A DNA stretch of 64,000 nucleotides, taken from NCBI RefSeq assembly GCF_022605725.1, contig NC_065546.1, forward strand, positions 47,116,227 to 47,180,226, given 5' to 3'. Origin of the DNA: Anthonomus grandis grandis (lineage: Eukaryota; Arthropoda; Insecta; Coleoptera; Curculionidae). The first letter of the stretch is position 1; every line of letters begins with the position of its first letter. The notes beneath the pieces were generated by a model. It was not told where the DNA came from and did not search any database. It saw only the letters and a list, made by a program, of their open reading frames with translations. Shown here in pieces: positions 36,483 to 47,706 of this stretch. The translations under genes and the position numbers were made by a program.

Positions 36483-36562
36483 ACTCCTTGGATAATTTTG
36501 GAGATTTTTTTTGTAATACTGACAAAAATTTTAAAAAATTCTACTGGTCCCCACGGACCAAA

Positions 36563-36586
36563 GTAGACGCGAAGCGTCTACTTGTT
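36563..36586. repeat. Last hairpin and right end of the array
   Basis: GTAGACGC-GAA-GCGTCTAC at 36563-36581 is followed by TTGTT, after which similarity to the other units ends. The array therefore breaks inside the hairpin cluster, between its first and second hairpins. Confidence 0.85.
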
Positions 36587-36589
36587 CTT

Positions 36590-36957
36590 TGAAGAGAAAC
36601 ACATTACAAAACGCTTGCTAGGTTTTAATTTTAAATTATTGCTTGACTAGAAAGTCGAAATACATGACAAATCTTCATTCATTCTACTACAACCCCTCAA
36701 TACGTCATCAGCTTTAAAAGATCAGCTTTAGAAGAAGCTTTATAAGAGCGGTTTGACTGAGCTTGATTTTCTAATACCACCTTGCTTTCTTTCAGAAAGA
36801 TACGACCTAAAGAAGTTTAGTGAATTATTATCGAATCCATAAAAGGTAAATTTTGCTAAAAGCAGGCTATGATCCAACGTCTCGAAAGCTTTAGAAAAGT
36901 CAAGCTATACAAGCGCCGTAGTATCACCTCTATCCAAGGCCTCAATGATTTCTTTAG
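36590..36957 (-). pseudogene. LINE (non-LTR) reverse transcriptase fragment
   Basis: Read on the complement strand from 36957 it gives IEALDRGDTTALV, a stop, then LDFSKAFETLDHSLLLAKF and NFFRSYLSERKQ. These are the conserved RT domain 3 region of jockey/CR1-type LINEs (DFSKAFDTLDH) and the downstream FRSYLS.RKQ block. Further on, disrupted by stops, FKADDVLRG and MNEDL resemble the YADD catalytic region and the helix after it. Both ends of the element are missing. It lies between the end of the macrosatellite and a copia fragment on the other strand, so this junction has collected several insertions. Confidence 0.8.
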
Positions 36958-36964
36958 TTCTTAT

Positions 36965-37302
36965 GACAATTTAATTTACTGGAAATCTCGTAAAGAGAAA
37001 GATGTAACTAACTCATCTACTGCAGACGAGTACGTTGCATTATCGGATGCTATTTCAGAAATTCTTGTTATAAGAGAAATTTTGAAACCTAAGATAATCC
37101 AAGTCTATGAAGATGAGGCGCTGCAGCAATTTCTAAATATGGTAACTATTCTAAAAATGTCAAGCATATTGAAATCCGATATCATTTTATGCGTCAGAAT
37201 TATTTAGCTAAGGTAATAGATATTAAAAATATTAAAACTGACGAGAATTTAGCTAATATTCTTACCAAAGGACTAGGTAAAAAGAAGTTTACTTACTTTT
37301 AA
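36965..37302 (+). pseudogene. Ty1/copia RNase H fragment, frameshifted
   Basis: Translation gives LIYWKSRKEKDVTNSSTADE, YVALSDAISEILVIREIL and VYEDE, typical of copia RNase H. Near 37118 the frame shifts: the next frame continues GAAAISKYGNYSKNVKHIEI, RYHFMRQNY, and TDENLANILTKGLGKKKF and ends at TAA 37300-37302, as copia pol normally does. So the end of pol is intact apart from one indel. Integrase and reverse transcriptase are absent upstream, and no LTR was recognised downstream. Confidence 0.88.
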
Positions 37303-39426
37303 GAGTTATTAAACTTAAAGTAAGTTTGTTTTTTTACTATCATTTTAATATTGTAAAGACTGTAAGGTTTTACGGTTTTTCACGGTTTACGCTTCTGTAC
37401 TGTAGTAGGTTTCTTTTTGCTGGTAATTCGGGTTAAAAGAATACTTTTTAATATGATCAATGTTATCATTTCTTATTCTGTAAGCACCATCAGACCTTGC
37501 AACCTTACCCCCAACCTGTATAATTATAATATCTTTCTACAGGCATAAAAAGTATATAGGTGTATAATAGCTTCTATATTAAATATATTTGAAGTAATAA
37601 TAAATGTTTTAAAATTTGTTAGTGATTGTTAAAAGTTTTACTCTTGTGACAAGCATTTTCTAATTTAAGTACAAAAAACATTTAATAATCTGATATAAAA
37701 CTGGATCCTCATTATTTAAAGTTTTCTAAAAATCAACTTTAAATAAACTTCTATTGCGGGTTTTGTAAGAAATTATTCAGAATACCGTTAAAGTATAATT
37801 GAAAATGTTCAGATAAGGCTTGCGTGCCGATGAAACTTCTTTAAAAAGAACAAAAATTTAACTGTTTATTCCTTTGTTGAAACTACAGTAATCGGTTTTT
37901 ACTTCCTATTTTCTCTTTAAATCAAGTTGATCTACATTATATAGTTTTCACCAAATTGGATAAATACGCACACGTATATCAGAATTGAAAAAAGCGCTAT
38001 ATCGTTTTAGGTAAATGCATATTCCGAAAAAATTTAAAATAAAATTGCACCACATAATAATCTATTTTTAGGTTAAAACGAAAACTATGTGGCCGGTTAT
38101 GGCAAAATCGGTACTGAACGGAATTTAGGGGATGACACGCTCCAAATGAATTTATTTCGCCATAGTCCGAGTAGCGTTCCGCATTTGCATATAAAGTAAC
38201 GAAAATGCTAATGCTGGTTATTTGTAAGCGGAACTTGTCCTTTCCAAAAGTTTCCAGATCATTAACACAATTGACCAAGAGAGTATGAACTAGGCAAGCC
38301 AGGATTTAAAGATCTCGAACTAGTTTGATATTTAGAAAAATAGTATTTTTATGCTTTTTTATCTATGAGCAAAGAGTAGTACAAATGTTACAAGTACCAC
38401 CATTAGTTAAGTAAAATTTTAAAGCGTTGGTTTAGGTTATGTTTTCTTATTTAATAAAAAGATATTTCATTTTCTTCTTCAATTTCTATAAAAAATAAAG
38501 TTAGATAGAATATTAAAATGAAAATGCAAGATCAAAGTAGCTTCCTTAGAGACTTTTAAGTAAAACTTTTTAAATTGCTATTACAAACTAAATAATATGA
38601 TGACGATTTTCTTATTCCTTCAATGGCTTACCTAAAATTTTTTTGGAAAATTCTAATCTTGGGTTCAATATATGTATTGTAGGAAACGTTCTAATGCATT
38701 GTTAATAATTCTTTAGATCCTGAATATAATGGCATTCATTTTCATTAAGTTGTTAAAGTTTTAACAACTTAATGAAAAAAAAAACTTTGGGTAGATTTAG
38801 GTTTTAAGTGGTAAACATATATAATGTCTTTTAGTTTCAAGTAATGTAATAATATAGTAAATTTGTAGAATATAATAGAGTTAACAAAATATGACAATTG
38901 GCTATAAATTACAAAAAGAGCATTGACTTCCTTCAAGGAAACAATGATTTTCTGTAAGGAAATTAGTAGGAAAAGAAACAAGCAAAAATTATTTTAATAA
39001 TATAAAAGAGGTTCAATAAATACGCGAATTATTAACAAATTATCAAAATATAGTCAAGGCGCCGAACAATTCACCAAGAAAAACGCGTGATCACTACGTG
39101 TTCGATCTATTTTATTATGATGACGAGTATATTTGGACCAGGGTATTACGTCTTCATAGTTATAATTGATAAACGTATTTGTATCGATTAGTAGTATCTT
39201 TAATCTTTAATATTCAAATTAAATATTATGGATAATATAAGGATCATTAGAAAGATTAAATATATACCGTAAATTTTTTGATTGCCATAAAACCCTAATT
39301 ATCTGTAAGGTCATAAAAAGACCCAAAAGTATCATATTTATGGTTAGGGTCGGATTAGAAATTTAATATTTACCTGCGTTGCAGAATATTAAGAAGGTAC
39401 CATTAACGGCCAGAAATGTAAGTATG
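37303..39426. other. Intergenic stretch without a recognised gene
   Basis: AT-rich. It holds a 93-codon open frame on the complement strand (37997-38278) with no recognised similarity and no splice or start context, and a near-perfect palindrome at about 38740-38780. No exon structure was found. Confidence 0.5.
38740..38780. repeat. Near-perfect AT-rich palindrome
   Basis: TTTTCATTAAGTTGTTAAA is followed after one or two bases by TTTAACAACTTAATGAAAA, an arm of about 18 bp with almost no loop. Possibly a cruciform-prone site or the trace of a foldback. Confidence 0.8.
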
Positions 39427-39430
39427 TATA

Positions 39431-41583
39431 TGTTGTACGTAATTGGCGAAAACGGTCACTGCCCGAAATTTATACCCACAATGCGATGTGGATTTTAGGA
39501 ATTTTCCACATCGCGTTACGGATATATTTTATATACCCAAAACGCGTTGTGTGTAAATTTTAAAAATCCACGACGCGAATTCACGATTATCATCGAAGAC
39601 ACGCGACAGTTTTCGTATTATGAGTAATAAAGAATACCCATAAGACGAAAAATATGTAGGTTCGTAACTAATGTGAAGAAATCAATTAAAAAATATGTAA
39701 AATAAAAATACTGGCATACGTTTTAAGATGTATTTATGAAATACACATTTTTTATAAAACTAATCCTTATTATTTATTCTTGCATGTTAGTAATCCATGA
39801 CATTTTGAGTTACACTTTTTGTCTCGTTGTTTGCAGGAACATTTATTGTTACCACAAAATCTTTTACAATTGCATTTAAGAAAACCTTGGACGGAATCTT
39901 TAGATGACATATTTGCTGCAGTTCGCAAGGGTATTTTCTTGATATTATTATCATTTGATTGCTACATGAACTGCGAATCTGCTTGAAGAAGTTCATTTCT
40001 TGAAAATAATCTGTCCAGCGGCCCCATTTCTCAGTTTATACAAGCCATCATTATTAATTTCAGAAACAATGGCTAACACATTTCCTGGAGTTAGTCGGCC
40101 TCTGTCAACATCTGGTACTCGGATCAAAACATTTCTAGCAATTTGTAAAGGAGCATATCTTTTATTTGACTCACAGCATTTTCGTTGCTTGAATTTTTAT
40201 CATTTTATGTGATTCCTCTCTTTGATTCAAAATTCTTTTACCCCTTTGTGTAATCTGATAATTAAAGCTATTTCCAACTTTGTCTTCTCCCATACTATAT
40301 TCATCATTATTGCCATTGTTGTTGTCCACCATTTCATTAGATTTATTTTCATTATTGTCTTGATTTTTCTGGTCGGCGTTGTAATTTTCATTTTCGAGAT
40401 TTTCTCTATTTGTTAAATTATTATTATCATTGTTGTATTTTTGTTCCTTTTATTAATTTTTTATACTATTTAATAATTCTTCTAAGTCGTCTTTACTTTG
40501 CAATTTATTAACAACGTCTCGTGGAAGGTCGGCATCTCCTAAACCATTAACCTGTCTACTGCCAAACATAGCCTCATAAGGACTTCTGCCAATTTCTCTA
40601 TGAAAAGATCGGTTTTTCTGTAACTGTATGAATTTCATCCCTTCTGACCATTTTGTGTTATTATCGTTTACCCAGGTAATCAGCATATCGCGAACATCTT
40701 GATTAGCTCTCTCTACCGAGCCTTGGCTCTGTGAGTGCCTTGGTCGGCCATGAACTATTTTAAGACAAGACCAGAGAGTGGTAAGTTTTGTAATCACCGA
40801 GTTGACAAACTCACGGCTGTTGTCACTTTGCAAAATGGTGAACCCACAAGACAGAAAATGTCAACCAAGTGTTCAGCTACTTCGTGTGTGGTTGTGGTCT
40901 TCAGTGGTTTCAAAAATAAAAATTTTGTCAAATGATCTTGATAGTTAAGAATAAAATTATATGGGCCATCTGGCTCTGTTTGCATATCGATCAGGTCAAC
41001 CTACAATATAATAATTACAATTAGGTATTGCTTTTTAATGAATATTAAAGTGAATTGAAATTACCTGACATCTACAGTTCATGTATTTGGAAATAATAGG
41101 TTTCACAACTAAACTCTTCTTTGTAATCTTTTTCTTCAACTGACATGACTTATATTTATTAAGATACAAGTTTATAATGTTTCGAGTGATGTTTGTGTAT
41201 TATTTATGTTTGATTCTATATAAAGTTTATTTAAACCATCTTCGAATTCTTTTTTAATATTTTCGATTGATTCATTAATTTTTATCGAATCTTTACTTAA
41301 AACTTTAACAAAGGACAAATAAATAAACAACTGCTGCCGATAAAAATAAGTAAGGTTGTGAATTTTCGGGTTGTGGGTATTTATTATTACCCAAAACACG
41401 AAAACCGTCGCATGTCTTCGATGATAATCGTAATTTCGCGTCGTGGATTTTTGAATTTTACACACAACGCGTTTTGGGTATATAAAATATATCCGTAACG
41501 CGATGTGGATAATTCGTAAAATCCACATCGCTTTGTGGATATAAATTTCGGGCAGTGACCGTTTTCACCAATTGCGTACAACA
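39431..41583 (-). mobile_element. KRBA2-like integrase DNA transposon with long terminal inverted repeats
   Basis: The ends are inverted copies of about 215 bp: TGTTGTACGTAATTGGCGAA at 39431 and the matching complement ending at 41583. They are flanked by TATA on both sides (39427-39430 and 41584-41587), a 4-bp target duplication. Within each repeat, GCGATGTGGA pairs with TTCCACATCGC, giving a further hairpin. The one gene inside encodes a retroviral-type DDE integrase of the KRBA2-like family. End sequence TGTTG, the 4-bp duplication and integrase type fit the Ginger group of cut-and-paste elements, but that assignment is inferred. At 2.15 kb it appears short at the N-terminal side of the gene. 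Confidence 0.85.
39770..41345 (-). pseudogene. KRBA2-like integrase/transposase, broken, with 64-bp intron
   Basis: Read on the complement strand: NLYLNKYKSCQLKKKITKKS (zinc-binding region end); a 64-bp intron 41064-41001 (GTAATTT...TTGTAG) joining RCQ to VDLIDMQ in phase 0; then the integrase core with DLIDMQTEPDG, LQSDNSREF and SQGSVERANQ, giving a D, D, E set with 36 residues between the second D and E. After it come an Asn-rich linker, RNVLIRVPDVDRGRL and LFSRNELLQADS, and a cysteine-rich tail KCNCKRFCGNNKCSCK, ending at TAA 39770-39772. Breaks: a -1 type frameshift near 40828, two tandem stops after NSIKN near 40453, and frameshifts near 40172 and 40020. The usual N-terminal part is missing or unrecognisable. 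Not functional as it stands. Confidence 0.88.
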
Positions 41584-41587
41584 TATA

Positions 41588-44500
41588 TGTATATGTATAT
41601 TTATACCTGACTTTAGTCTAAATTAAAACTTATGTTAGCTCTGTAAGTATTATATCTACTTTTTCGTCTGTAATTACCTATTTAGTGTCTAGTATAAATA
41701 AGAAGTAATTGAGTGTGACAATTTTACCTCTAATTCAGTTCATTACGAGTTAACTTAAATGGCTATTGTTGCAAGCAAGTGATTGGCGTGATAAATATTT
41801 AATAGCTATAAAACAATATAGCGATAAAGATCAACCAATAATTTATTTTGACGAAATTTTGTGCGACATATTTAAACTTTATTTAGAATCATTTTCAAGC
41901 CAACCCTGTTTTCTTTATTACCTTTTTAAAACGTTGGACCTAGCACAATGGGGTCTAATGGTCTAATTGACTTAGGGTATTATTATTGATTTACGCTATA
42001 TCTTTGAGTGAACTATACAGGAATTAAATATAACAGGCTGACTACTATCAGCGACAATTTGATTATGACATTTATTTCTCGCAAAAAGCAGAGGAAAATT
42101 TGAATAATATAAATTTACTAAAAACTGTAAACTATTTACAGTAAATAATTATACAGGGTAATTCGCTAATGTCGCACAAAAATTTAATGGCGGATTCTTT
42201 AAGAAAAATAGTTAGAAAATTTAATATTAACATAAGTAACCGGTATTAAATTGTTACAGGATTAATTACGCTTTAGACGGAATCTGGAGAATCCTAACTT
42301 TTATTCATTTGGTTAAAATATTTAAAAATTACTTTGTTCTAAATTTTTCTTTCAAAATTTTATAAGTACGAGACTGCTGACTGAGACACCCACCATAATT
42401 ACAATTGCCTTCGACTCTTAATGGAATTCGTCAATATTTTTCATTGAACCATTATCAATATTATCACCATTTTAATTCTTTGTTATTGTTTACAATATGC
42501 TGTGCATGGAGAAGATTTCACGGCAATTGAATTGGTCAACCGGTTTACTAAAGCGGACGCCAGTGGCGCCGCGTAAAGTAAAAATTACTTCAAGGATTCT
42601 TGCTTCTTGACTAATAAAGATATTTTTCTTTCCTACCCGTACAAAATTATGTTTAGGACATTTCTCTAAATTCATAATATCCTTGCACCTATCTATTACG
42701 TTGGAGTAATATTCTTTAAACACACAATAGAACTTGTTTGTGAAAAGATGTTAACTAGTTTTTAAAGTACTAAAGTTAAAAAAGAGAGGGAATGGAAAAA
42801 ATAGAATAAAGCAAGATATATATATTAGAAAATTCTAAATCTTTTTATTGGAAAACAAAAAAATGATAAATAGTCCTGAGTTATTCATGTCTTAATATTT
42901 AACATAGAAATATCATCATCTCCTATGGGGTTATTTCTTTATAGCCATTTGCTGTTCTGCAAGACCATCGTTTACGTAGCTGCATATAATAAATTTAATA
43001 AAAACGGTAACTTCTGCCCAAGTCGCTCGGGGAGCACGTAGGATAAAATTTGAATGAAACAAAGAAAATTTACGAGTCTACTTCCGGAACAAAAGGAAAA
43101 CAAAAGACGGCGTGCCGGTATGCGAAACCTCCGACTAAATATTTAAGGACTACGGTAAATTTAGAAAAAACTCTAGAGACTAAAAAGCTGAAACTACTGC
43201 AAAGAATACCTTTTTTTTCGTTTTTACTACCGTGGTTTATTCATTTGGTCATTGGGTCACTGACACAAAAAAGCATATTATTTAAAATTTTAAAGCCTAA
43301 AAATAAATTAAATAATTTTTTAATGCCTCGAATATAATAAACAACTATTTTAAACGCTATGAAAAATATAAAACGTATGTTAAACCAAAAATGCAGTAAA
43401 CGAAATAACATACGGTCAACGAGAAATATTTCTGCGTCTGAAATTAAAAATGCTTAAAAAGCATAAAAAGCTACATGAACTTCCCAAAATAAATATACAA
43501 ATTAACTCAATAAAAAAATCGAATGATTTATGTTTAAAAGTAGCTGAGGTTTTAATGAACATTTAATTGCCTCATATACCTCTAAATTAAATTTAAAAAA
43601 AAATGCCACATTTTAAAATCAAGTCTAAGCAAAGGTTTTATTTTATGTAGTCAATTATTTATTAAATGATTTTATTAACGATATTCTTTCAACTTAAGGT
43701 TAGTTTTCGAATCATCATCATTTAGAAGACAGTTTATTTATATTGGTTTACATGCTGTAAAACTAGCTTTATAGCTTCCCAATTAATATTCGGAATTCAA
43801 ACTTCCTAAAAATAGTCAAAAATTCTTAGTTTTAAAAGACCGACTTTTGGAATCAAATGATATTTAACTCACTTCTATAAAACATTTAATTTCAGCAATT
43901 GTCTCCAAAACTACAAAATTAGCTAATATTTTGTTTATTTTAGGATAATTATATATCTAAATACTTCAAGATATTTATATTTTTTATTTACATAACATAA
44001 AATAAATTTTCTTTTCTGTACTCCTGCGACGAGATATTTTTATAAGAGGATTATACTATATTGAGAAAAGAATACAAAGTAAATTTTGTGCATCTGTCTT
44101 TTTTTTAGTATTAAAGGCTGCAAAACTTTTGCTTTGCATGTAATAGTATTTTGTGTGATACCATTATCGCCAGCATTAAATAAGATATTGCAGTAAACAT
44201 ATTATATATTTACTGTCATTTTTTATACATTTTATATTATTAAAAATGTTTAAAAATTCGGTGACAATAAAAATGCCACCTTGGCGGCATATTTTTGGTT
44301 CCTGAATGGGAAAATACTGAGAAGTGAAGTCACGGATTTTCAAACATAATAAATACCTTATTTAGTGCCAAATTAAAATTATTTTTTAGAAAATTAAGAA
44401 AACTTCTAAACAGACTCATAAATTACGTCAACAAATTGCATTCAGATCTTAGCGGTATCATTTTAATTATTTTTTGATTTTCTTTGAATAATAAATTTTG

Positions 44501-45569
44501 GCAGATACTATTAGTAAATTAAATAATTAAAAAAGTTTAAAACAAATAGGAATAATTATTTTACAATGTTAATTTACCAGTTATAATCATATGTCATGAA
44601 GAAATGTACTTTATAAGAAGATATGTACTTTACTATTTATTCTAATGTTTACATATATTGTAATAAATTACATTACATTCGGCAAAGAAAATATTATTTT
44701 TATTTTAAAAATTTAGTATGATGGTAAATATTAAGAAGTATCCATTAATAGCAGCTATTTTAATAACTAAACAAGGATAAATAAAAATAAAAATATTTAG
44801 ATTCTTACAATTAAGCCAGCTTATGGTAAAAATTAATACAAGAAGTATTCTTTTCCTAGAAAAAAAAATCTTAGTTTTCATTATTAAGAAATTCTATAAC
44901 AAATTCTGTACAAAAATATTTAGGTTCCTTCACCTTCTGATATGTTGGGACATATGTAGAAAGTTGGTGAATGCTCCGGAATAGTCGGCCGCTTAATATA
45001 TAAGGAGCCCTCGCCAATAGAAGTTCAATTTAAGTCTGAATATTGGTGCTACTTTTAAATCTAAATACATAATATGTAATAATCACAATGTAAATAAATG
45101 TTTCTAGTAATCTTAAGTCCTTTTAAGAGTTTAGCATCTACGTTGTCATAATTGTGTATACAATAAATCAGTTGACTATTTTTGTGTATTAATTCACACC
45201 CAAATGAATGATATAAACGCTAAAATAATATTAATAATTTTAAAAAAGTACTCTGTGGTTGTTTAAAAATTATGTAATAGATTAGTAGTCGAATTATTGA
45301 TATGGAACAAAATTCCAAACTCGACCGTATACGTTTTTAAAACATTTCTAGGTAATAGTCAACATTTGATAGCAAACTTACTCAATACCATAACGACTAA
45401 CATAGACTTCGCCAATGTCAATATGGCAGAAAATTTTCAAGGAGTTAAATTCAACAAACAAAACTTAAAGCAGTCGTAGCCATTTTTTTTCAGAACGGTC
45501 GATTTTATTTTTATTAAATTTATCCGCTACTTTACGGATGCACTGTATATTCTGGTGAGTGCCCTTGTG
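41588..45569. other. Intergenic stretch with little recognisable content
   Basis: AT-rich with scattered short frames (42490-42723 complement; 43050-43337 and 45297-45479 forward) that match no family I know. Around 44942-45190, TGTTGGGACATATG, TTAATATATAAGGAGCCC and AATAAATG resemble the start, promoter and poly(A) region of a gypsy-type solo LTR, but no clear 3' end or target duplication was found. ATGCCACC-TTGG-CGGCAT near 44272 is a small hairpin. Confidence 0.45.
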
Positions 45570-45670
45570 TAAGGCTAAGCGCGCTCTGGCGATTTGTTGT
45601 CGTGCGACTTCTAGTCGCAATAGCAAATATTTTCGATAGTAATAAATCGCAATATTAGTGTATTTTCGAA

Positions 45671-47706
45671 ATGGATTTTGTTGAAACAACTTGTGTAGTA
45701 GCTCTGCTATTGCGTAATAACGCCAGAAAACAACGTAAAAAAGTACTGGGTGCATCCTATTGTTAGTCAAAGGTTAATTAAAGGACAATTTTACAAAATA
45801 CATTCCAGTTTGGTAGAGCATCCCAAAAAATTTTTTCAATATTATCGGCTAAGTGTGAACAGTTTTAGTACACTGCTTCAATTAATAGGGCCAAATATAA
45901 CGTATAAAAATACTACATGGAGGCAGGCAATACCACCTGAAGAGCGACTAGCAGTAACATTAAGGTAAATAAGAACAACCGCAAAGTAATTTGTTCCTTT
46001 TAGTTTATTAATACATTATGATTACAAGTCATATAATTCGCTATCATAATCTCTTGATGACTCAAAATTATTCGAAAATTCCGAATAGTAGGTCTGGAGG
46101 GCAGAGTTTATATCAGACTGGTTGGAAAATTGAGGCGAAGCTGCTGGCAAACGTACAGAGGTTTGATGCTGCATATTATGTGGGCCTGGATGGAAATACT
46201 AATGGAAGTTAGTTTGTGCTCATGGCCCAGGCTGTGTATAGAATTTTACATTTCTCATCACATTTAGTATTTCAATTTTGGCAAAATGTTTTTGCTGGTC
46301 GTTTAGTTTGGCCAACACAGGAATTACCATAAGAGCAAAGTTTTTATCCTCTAAAACTTCCTCCGTTTGTTTGTTCTTTAAAATCTCTAATAACGAAGCC
46401 TCATATGTGGATATTTGATGAGAAGATTTGCTGGAAAGACTGCGTGGTGTCCTTTGTGCAGGTTTTGCAGAGGGTAAAGAACGTGGAGTCTCCTCATTGT
46501 TGTTCCTGGGACCTCCATGATCGTTTGAAAGCTCTCCGTCATCGTTTCTGGGTCCTTTATTATGGTCCAACAGTTCTTCCTTATCCCCTGGAGGCCCTAC
46601 ATTGCCACTTGTTGGCCTGGGTTGTTGGTGAGGAAGTAAAAATAGCAATGCGTCAAAGTAGATGTATTTTCGATGTTTTTTTGTAGGCTCACCAGATTTG
46701 ATTTTTTTCTGAGCAGCAAGCTCTCTCGCAAAACAGTCTTTCAGATTCTTCCACTTTTTTTGAACTTCTTTCCCTGTAACAAAAAAAAAATTGTAACTAA
46801 TTATATACGTTTTATTTTAGGTATCTGGCAACCAGAAATAGCTTTAACTCTTTGCATTTCGAATTCCTGTTAGGAGCTACAACAGTTTAAGAAATTGTTA
46901 AAGATACCTGTCATCAATTATGGGAAGTTTTGCAACCCTTTTACATGTCCGAAAAATCTGAAGAGGACTGGATAACTATTTACAAGGAATTTTATTACCG
47001 TATTAATTTTCCGAATTGTATCGGGGCCGTTGACGGTAAACATATAAGAATGAAGCAACCAGAGACAACAGGCTCAGAATTTTACAATTATAGGAATTTT
47101 TTCTCAACAGTACTTCTTGCCGTGGTCGATGCCGATTATTGTTTCATTTCAATAGATGTGGGATCCTATGGTGGACACAGTGATTCCAATATATTTAAAA
47201 ATTCGAATTTTGGCCGAAGACTAACAAGTAACCAACTAAACATTCCTAACCCACAAATATTACCTCACGATAAAAAAGGAAAGTGTATGCCTTTTGTCAT
47301 TGTCGGGGATGAGGCATTCGCTTTAACACATCAGATTTCCAAACCATATCCTCGAAGAAACCTCACACCAAAACAACGAGTTTATAACTATCAATTAACC
47401 CGTGCTCGGCGGATGGTAGAATGTACACTTGGAATTATGAGCAATAAGTGGCGAATTTTCCATCGTCCCTTAGATGTCGGAATAGAATTTTTTGACGAAA
47501 TCATTAAAGCGTGCTGCGTTTTACATAATTTTGTAAGAAAACACGATGGTATAAAATTTCACGAAGAATCATACGAATGCCTTTTACAGTCCATTCGACC
47601 TGCTGGAACAAGAGCTAATACATCGGGCATGCAAGTACGAGACTATTTTGCAAATTATTTTACCTCTCCGCAAGGTTCAGTTGCTTGGCAATATGACAAA
47701 ATTTAA
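45671..47706 (+). pseudogene. Harbinger transposase (HARBI1-like, DDE_Tnp_4), two exons, disrupted
   Basis: Exon 1 starts at ATG 45671 (MDFVETTCVVALLLRNNARK) and, after a one-base insertion near 45744, continues YWVHPIVSQRLIKGQF to RLAVTLR. The donor AAG|GTAAAT at 45965 and acceptor TTTTATTTTAG at 46820 rejoin the frame (AG+G = Arg) to YLATRNSFNSLHFEFLLGAT. TAA at 46888-46890 interrupts TTV*EIVKDTCHQLW; one base change (A to T) would explain it. Catalytic residues are visible: D in IGAVDGKHI (47032), D in VIVGDEAFAL and E in ARRMVECTLG. The frame ends at 47706 (QYDKI). It cleaves and joins the element's ends in the nucleus; this copy needs both lesions bypassed to be active. The 856-bp intron contains the second exon of the opposite-strand MADF gene. 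Confidence 0.93.

Larger units (their letters stand above)
1..36586. repeat. Higher-order tandem array (macrosatellite) of about 7.3-kb units
   Basis: The same order of sequence blocks recurs five times with only scattered differences. Using the shared motif GACATTGATGCGG (GACATTGACGCG in the last copy) as anchor, units start at about 7278, 14564, 22001 and 29426, giving lengths of 7286, 7437 and 7425 bp; unit 1 is cut by the window start. Length differences come from the number of 833-bp subrepeats and of a 60-75 bp minisatellite. Unit 5 is cut at 36586, just after a GTAGACGC-GAA-GCGTCTAC hairpin, and the following sequence is a LINE fragment. Copies look a few percent apart, so the array is young or being homogenised. 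No recognisable protein family, rRNA or histone gene is present, so it is not a known tandem gene cluster. Confidence 0.95.

Noticed and set aside
1..36586. The regular repeats as a CRISPR array, rDNA cluster or histone cluster.
   Set aside because: Repeat units are thousands of bases long without short spacers, and no rRNA or histone sequence was recognised.
37997..38278. A 93-codon complement frame.
   Set aside because: No family resemblance, no splice signals and ordinary composition; retained only as part of the intergenic description.
39787..39996. Complement-strand frame MNFFKQIRSSCS as a gene of its own.
   Set aside because: The Cys-rich KRBA2-like tail lies in another frame of the same strand (KCNCKRFCGNNKCSCK); this frame is a shadow.
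40000..40416. Forward frames at 40000-40212 and 40222-40416.
   Set aside because: They are antisense to the integrase C-terminal region and the Asn-rich linker.
42490..43337. Frames at 42490-42723 (-) and 43050-43337 (+).
   Set aside because: Short, unrecognised, without splice or promoter signals.
45465..45770. Complement-strand frame of 101 codons at the left end of the Harbinger element.
   Set aside because: It crosses the element boundary at 45573 and is antisense to the inverted repeat and transposase exon 1.
46405..46873. Forward frames at 46405-46686 and 46673-46873 in the transposase intron.
   Set aside because: They are antisense to MADF exon 2 or contain the acceptor; the MADF frame is the supported one.
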